Positions 63,101 to 64,000 of a DNA stretch of 64,000 nt are shown here, piece by piece. The notes beneath the pieces were generated by a model, which was given only the letters and a program-made list of their open reading frames with translations, did not search any database and was not told where the DNA came from. Source of the DNA: Roseivirga seohaensis (lineage in GTDB: Bacteria; Bacteroidota; Bacteroidia; Cytophagales; Cyclobacteriaceae); assembly GCF_001592945.1 (NCBI RefSeq), contig NZ_LRPB01000049.1:1-64000 (forward strand), given 5' to 3'. Numbering within the stretch: position 1 is the first letter of the stretch; each line of letters starts with the position of its first letter. Made by a program: the position numbers and the translations under genes.

Positions 63101-64000
63101 GGCACCATCTACAACGCCACTTCAACCGCAGGTATTTATTATACTACTGATGAAGGAAATACTAAGGTGATAAGAACCACAGCCCATGGTTTGGTTGTAA
63201 ATGATATTAATGAGATTCGGGTTTTTGACAATGACATCTATGTGGTGCAAAAAAATACCGCTGTGAGTATTTCAAAAGATGGAGGTAATAGTTTCCAAAC
63301 ACTTTTTCAACGTACCTCAATCACTAGCCCTATTCCTAATACGGTACTGAAAGCGGAAGATGGGTCTATTTATATCGGAGCTTTAAACGGCTTACTTGTT
63401 TCTACTGATGGGGGAGCAAACTTCAACAATCATACGGATGTTACAGGAACTGTTGATGTGCTCTATGAGGTGGGTGAAACTCTTTACGTAGGAAGCCGTG
63501 AAGGGCTATTTATTTCAAATGATAATGGAGCTACTTTTATTCAGAAGACTATTACAGATGGTCTTGCTTTCAATAGTATTCGAGATGTTTATAAATCTGG
63601 AAATACGCTTTATGTAAGTACACAAACAGCAGATTTTAAAGATGGAGCTATTTCTACTTCCACAGATGCTGGTGAGTCTTTTACCAAAACCATTACAGAA
63701 GCCAATGGTTTTAACGGGCATCTCGTGAATGCCATTTACGAATTCGCTGGTGACCTCTTCGTAGGCACATCCAGAGGTCTCTTTGTTTCTTCAGATCAGG
63801 GAGATACATTTAGCCAATTCTCCTCTCCGGACGCATTCACAAAAAGTGTTTTATCCCTTTCTGAATATAATGGACAGCTAGAGGTAGGTACAAGCGAAGG
63901 TCTTTCAACCTATAGAAGTAATCTGAAGCTCGAAGATGAAACCAGTGGCTCTACTAACCTGATTGAAGGGGCAAAAACCCGAAAGCTTACCATCAGTAAA
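60110..64000 (+). CDS. Large multidomain surface protein, partial (discoidin-like, two LamG-like domains, BNR propeller)
   Basis: The reading frame is open from the ATG at 60110 to the right edge (1297 codons) and has no stop, so it is truncated by the window. Signal peptide to about residue 26 (SLSEAQ). Then a discoidin/F5-8C-like part (about 33-185, GIGNVIDGSKSNKFLTFEKSWG), an Ig/PKD-like part, and two LamG/concanavalin-like domains (about 360-515 and 667-825) that share the pattern SRSVFMW, WHYVGYTYD or WYFVGYTYD and MAEISVWDEVLT or MAEITIWDKVLT. From about 970 on a propeller with Asp-box/BNR motifs (SKDGGNSF, STDGGANF, SNDNGATF, STDAGESF, SSDQGDTF). A surface adhesin or glycan-binding protein, possibly exported by type IX secretion, but the C-terminus is not in view. 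Confidence 0.85.
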   Translation, partial: MKSPILKALILSFSFITLLSTSLSEAQTLEPIFNPSMTPIAFGPSESALGEGIGNVIDGSKSNKFLTFEKSWGLNFYVDTEEISIVKSLTITTANDHPERDPKLIKIYGRNVPAGTNSTDTKPGWTLIDEVSFRCRDLNEERHADNTEDVDNDLAFNSYWIRLHNPCDASEANSVQISEVQLYGIFNQAPSIIFDETATGGAEVGKEITAIYEYSDPEDDPESGTTFQWYSDDVAIEGATSAKYTPTIADLGSELKVKIIPNDGTSFGSEVLSSLGTVNCKAGFTCDVQNVSVCDSDKYQVPGGDLVSINGTYEVTEGIVKTYYNVTFNRAEASANVFSDGLIAESGSVAYTAQTSVTGVLTFDKDQDYWVDMNALQDDLNGTSRSVFMWVKSEANVANDNQALFAINTGSGGNVAIFWIDNDGDNLELYDGNNARSASFNMSDQLWHYVGYTYDVNTNETVIYVDGIENQRFTNNQSTVADSKYSLGQEFDNANDTDHFNGDMAEISVWDEVLTAAEVREAMKAKINNGHPKFANLVGYYSIFGDCEDATDVLKDHSGKGNDGVMQNNFTVDFKNVQSVPGFNAIDWYEHISWKKDGAEVSTDPAYTFDVAAGSYELVATRNFVQSTDTWSMTVNGNATTVNQITDETLCLNGPVTRTVTTSQVNYLDFEETENNSIEVNGLADALAGKSRSVFMWLNKESNIGSGGFNEVLVFQDSDVDNLSRFYFRDTERLALWDGTNDRLNSSVLSNDTWYFVGYTYDNATGETKLYLNGNVEDSGTLNMPLGEGWFATLGAKYNDNGLEDYLDGKMAEITIWDKVLTQEEVTILMGAAPAHDATNLVAAYGTHKNIADNQLRDLTANGNNGLASHQTIIVNNLEEVIPDYDASAHYTFSWKKGGIEFDTDAIGNITVEEGTTAYSVTYGTPLFQKSDDFSLSYTNLIPTQPAGKIIAASTNVTFEVEEIPGASYQWYRREEGFDEVKIAGDLTIRDVYRGPDGTIYNATSTAGIYYTTDEGNTKVIRTTAHGLVVNDINEIRVFDNDIYVVQKNTAVSISKDGGNSFQTLFQRTSITSPIPNTVLKAEDGSIYIGALNGLLVSTDGGANFNNHTDVTGTVDVLYEVGETLYVGSREGLFISNDNGATFIQKTITDGLAFNSIRDVYKSGNTLYVSTQTADFKDGAISTSTDAGESFTKTITEANGFNGHLVNAIYEFAGDLFVGTSRGLFVSSDQGDTFSQFSSPDAFTKSVLSLSEYNGQLEVGTSEGLSTYRSNLKLEDETSGSTNLIEGAKTRKLTISK

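Overview
The window is a 64 kb piece of an AT-rich chromosome from a member of the Bacteroidota, most likely a marine Cytophagales bacterium. The assignment is inference from content: a GldH gliding lipoprotein, GWxTD, DUF2723, DUF5916 and DUF3472/DUF5077 proteins, a 630-residue PurF-type enzyme, complex I without NuoE, NuoF or NuoG, and several promoters of the Bacteroidota form TTG/TTTG-N19-TAnnTTTG. I see no phage, transposase, CRISPR array or rRNA operon. Most of the window is housekeeping sequence.

Layout. Bases 1-3.7 kb hold a C-terminal gene fragment, an MltB-type transglycosylase, two unknown genes and a LiaF-like membrane protein, the last four all on the minus strand. A tRNA-Leu(GAG) lies at 3.8 kb. 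Bases 4.2-9.4 kb hold a four-gene plus-strand cluster that reads as a divergent chaperone-usher-like export system: an outer-membrane barrel with flanking Ig-like/beta-sandwich domains, a two-domain Ig-like periplasmic chaperone, and two related secreted subunits separated by a strong terminator hairpin. This is the best candidate for an undescribed system. Bases 9.5-24.9 kb hold an M42 peptidase, a minus-strand group (DUF5916 protein, AcpH-like hydrolase with no normal start codon, small membrane protein, CrcB), a methyltransferase, a giant SF1 helicase, the overlapping pair PSP1 protein-gldH, purD and recQ. Bases 25-37.9 kb hold kdsD-manC, rlmB with a GWxTD protein, a methyltransferase, a DUF2723 glycosyltransferase-like membrane protein, a TPR protein, an Lrp regulator, a PRTase, an MscS channel and panB; icd follows.

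Bases 39.4-55 kb carry respiratory complex I in two blocks: a LON-domain protein plus nuoABCD, then an interruption (SH3/TPR membrane protein, tRNA-Lys, murI), then nuoHIJKLMN running into a purF-like gene. NuoI has a tail of roughly 170 residues rich in Lys, Pro and Glu. From 55 kb on there is a DUF3472 lipoprotein, a TPR histidine kinase with its LytTR response regulator, an intergenic region with three dispersed-repeat-like elements, and a very large multidomain surface protein (discoidin-like, two LamG-like domains, BNR propeller) that runs off the right edge.

How the parts fit: the usher-like cluster, the DUF5916 and LamG proteins and the TPR/GWxTD/GldH proteins build or act on the cell envelope; kdsD-manC supply sugars for surface polysaccharide; complex I, Icd, PanB, PurD and PurF are core metabolism. 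Functions are assigned from protein motifs read by eye; no database search was possible.
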